Below are positions 62,411-64,000 of a DNA stretch of 64,000 nucleotides, one piece after another. The notes beneath the pieces were generated by a model that did no database searches, was not told the origin of the DNA, and was given only the letters and a program-made list of their open reading frames with translations. The stretch is from assembly GCF_027943945.1 (NCBI RefSeq), contig NZ_AP027141.1, positions 2,418,001 to 2,482,000 of the forward strand. The letters are read 5' to 3'. The DNA is from Microbacterium terricola (GTDB lineage: Bacteria; Actinomycetota; Actinomycetes; Actinomycetales; Microbacteriaceae). Position 1 is the first letter of the stretch. Each line of letters opens with the position of its first letter. The position numbers and the translations under genes are program-made.

Positions 62411-64000
62411 CGCTCCCCATCGAACGCTCCCGCTCGCGGCGCCCCGTGACGTGGCTGACGATCATCGGCGTGGTGCTGCTGCCCGTCGTGATCGGCGGCA
62501 TCCTCATCGGGTCGCTGTACAACCCGACCGAGCGACTGGACAACCTCTCCGCGGCGATCGTGAACAACGATGACCCCGTGACCATCGACGGCCAGACGGT
62601 GCCGCTCGGCCGCCAGCTGACGGCGGGCCTCGTCGACGGCTCGGATGAGCTGGAGAGCAACCTGACCTGGACGATCTCGAACACCGAGGACGCCGAAGAG
62701 GGCCTGGCCGACGGCACCTACAACGCGATCATCACGATCCCGGAGAACTTCTCGGCCGCGGCCACCTCGACGATGCCCGACAGCACCCCCGAGCAGGCGA
62801 CCATCCAGGTCACGACGCCGCCGGACAGCCTCATCGTCGACGACGCGATCACCTCGCAGGTCGCCACCACCGCCGCCTCCCTCCTGGGCGAGCAGCTGTC
62901 GGCGGGCTACCTCGAGAACGTGCTGATGGGCTTCACCACGCTCGGCGACAAGCTGGGCGACGCCGCAGACGGCGCCGGCCAGCTGGCTGACGGAGCCGAC
63001 CAGGCCGCCGAGGGCACGATCTCCCTCGCCGACGGCATCGCGCAGCTCTCCGGCGGTGTCGGGCAGCTCGCCGGCGGAGCGAGCGAGCTCGCCGCCGGCG
63101 CGGACGGCATCGCCTCCGGTGCCGCACCGCTCGCCTCCGGCGCGCACCAGCTGGCCGACGGCACCGCAGCGACCGCGGCGGGCCTCGACAAGTGGGCGAC
63201 CGGCGCTCGTGGCATCGCGGACGGTCAGGCCGGGCTGGCTGACGGCCTCGACCAGATCGCCGCCGGCGTCTCGGGCCTGCCCGACGTGCCGCCTGAGCTC
63301 GCCGATGCCGCTGACGAGCTCGCGGCCAACAGCGAGGCGATCACGGGCACGGTGACCGATGCGGCCGACCAGCTCGCCGCGCTGTCCGCCGACTGTGTCG
63401 CCGAGGGCGGATCCGCCGAGCTCTGCGACGCCGTCGCGCAGGTGTCGGCACGCGTGAACGATGCTCTGCCGACCGTGACCGGCATCCTCGCCAACTCCGA
63501 CCAGATCGCGGACGGGGTTCGTCAGCTCACCGCGTTCGAGCCGACTCTCGTCGCGGCACTCCAGCAGTCGGCCGACGGCGCGCACAGCCTCGCCGCCGGC
63601 TCGGACAAGCTCGCCGACGGCGCCGCCAAGAGCGCCGACGGCCTCGGCACCATCGCAGGAGGTCTGTCGGCCGTCGCGAGCGGCGTCGGTCAGCTCGGCG
63701 ACGGCGCAGCGACCTGGAGTGCCGGCGCACGGACCTGGGCCACCGGCGCGCAGACGCTTGCGACGAAGACGGCGGAGGCCGCCACCGGCGCGGACACGCT
63801 CGCCGACGGCGTCGGGGAGATCGCGGACGGCACCGGGGAGCTCGCCACCGGGCTCGACACGGCGGTCGACGGCATCCCGTCGTACACCGATGCCGAGGCG
63901 GCTGACCTGGCAGGCGTCGTCGCCAACCCGGTCGTCGCGGAAGGCGCGGGCACCGAGCTCTTCGGCGCTTCGGCCGTGCCGCTCCTCGCGACCATCGCCC
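62407..64000 (+). CDS. YhgE/Pip-family membrane protein, 5' part (runs off window)
   Basis: 531 codons visible and still open at the window edge. A basic N-terminus and one helix (LTIIGVVLLPVVIGGILIG) are followed by the YhgE/Pip N-domain YNPTERLDNLSAAIVNND. Then comes a long periplasmic/extracellular helix region of repeated LADGA / LAAGA / LASGA heptads (about 185-500). The missing C-terminus should carry the ABC-2-like membrane helices of the family, which includes phage-infection protein Pip and ESX-associated proteins. ATGA overlap with the MMPL gene. Confidence 0.92.
   Translation, partial: MTLPIERSRSRRPVTWLTIIGVVLLPVVIGGILIGSLYNPTERLDNLSAAIVNNDDPVTIDGQTVPLGRQLTAGLVDGSDELESNLTWTISNTEDAEEGLADGTYNAIITIPENFSAAATSTMPDSTPEQATIQVTTPPDSLIVDDAITSQVATTAASLLGEQLSAGYLENVLMGFTTLGDKLGDAADGAGQLADGADQAAEGTISLADGIAQLSGGVGQLAGGASELAAGADGIASGAAPLASGAHQLADGTAATAAGLDKWATGARGIADGQAGLADGLDQIAAGVSGLPDVPPELADAADELAANSEAITGTVTDAADQLAALSADCVAEGGSAELCDAVAQVSARVNDALPTVTGILANSDQIADGVRQLTAFEPTLVAALQQSADGAHSLAAGSDKLADGAAKSADGLGTIAGGLSAVASGVGQLGDGAATWSAGARTWATGAQTLATKTAEAATGADTLADGVGEIADGTGELATGLDTAVDGIPSYTDAEAADLAGVVANPVVAEGAGTELFGASAVPLLATIA

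Overview
This 64 kb window is chromosomal DNA of a high-GC actinobacterium, most likely Microbacterium or another Microbacteriaceae. Supporting signs are uniformly GC-rich third codon positions, a menaquinone pathway, FprA-type ferredoxin reductase, an F420-type LLM oxidoreductase, an Arr ADP-ribosyltransferase, and about twenty genes whose start codon lies 6-8 nt after a TANNNT -10 box (leaderless mRNAs). There is no prophage, IS element, CRISPR array or plasmid signature. The identification rests on protein and sequence style only.

Layout. 1-5130: the end of a histidine kinase, a small exported acidic repeat protein, a PAP2 phosphatase, a FetB-like permease, a four-fold repeated membrane protein and a complete two-component system. 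5195-17299: small enzymes (three VOC/methyltransferase-like genes, one apparently frameshifted), a sugar-utilisation operon (isomerase, Gfo/Idh/MocA dehydrogenase, MFS) behind a TetR gene with a visible promoter and operator, an HNH protein, Arr, a divergent HxlR / RidA-MFS pair, YjbR, a cyclase-fold protein, HIT and SDR. 17479-26436: a 1050-residue secreted metallophosphoesterase, an S4 protein, tRNA-Met, tRNA-Thr, an M23 peptidase, IMPase, a phytoene-desaturase-like flavoprotein and tRNA-Tyr. 26526-34171: PfkB kinase, FBP zinc finger, YajQ, a 34-residue membrane protein, hydrolase, FprA, polyprenyl synthase, MenG and DUF402. 34195-46916: MenF, MenD, MenA, MenE and MenB interleaved with a methyltransferase flanked by unusual 19-bp-period repeats, a drug-type ABC exporter, a PadR module and PPK2. 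46980-56257: a lipoprotein and a single-polypeptide ECF transporter (T-A-A-S), a membrane protein, cobalamin-dependent MetH and an LLM oxidoreductase. 56300-64000: a second PadR/membrane-protein module, a 57-residue protein, MenC, a TetR gene, and an MMPL transporter carrying a degenerate ABC-ATPase domain, overlapping a YhgE/Pip gene that runs off the window.

How the genes connect. The respiratory-quinone set (polyprenyl synthase, MenF, MenD, MenC, MenE, MenB, MenA, MenG) is present but dispersed over 27 kb in several transcription units. The ECF transporter with its DUF4430-like lipoprotein lies close to cobalamin-dependent MetH, which makes a corrinoid substrate an attractive but unproven idea. 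Regulation is readable at several promoters: operators sit in or beside the -10/-35 elements of the sugar operon, the HxlR gene, both PadR genes and the MMPL-YhgE operon.

The most novel-looking items are the T-A-A-S ECF fusion, the MMPL-degenerate-ABC fusion paired with YhgE/Pip, the 19-bp-period inverted elements on both sides of a methyltransferase gene, a family of long intergenic hairpins, repeat-derived linker peptides inside MenB and the ECF fusion, and a shared bidirectional promoter for two leaderless genes.
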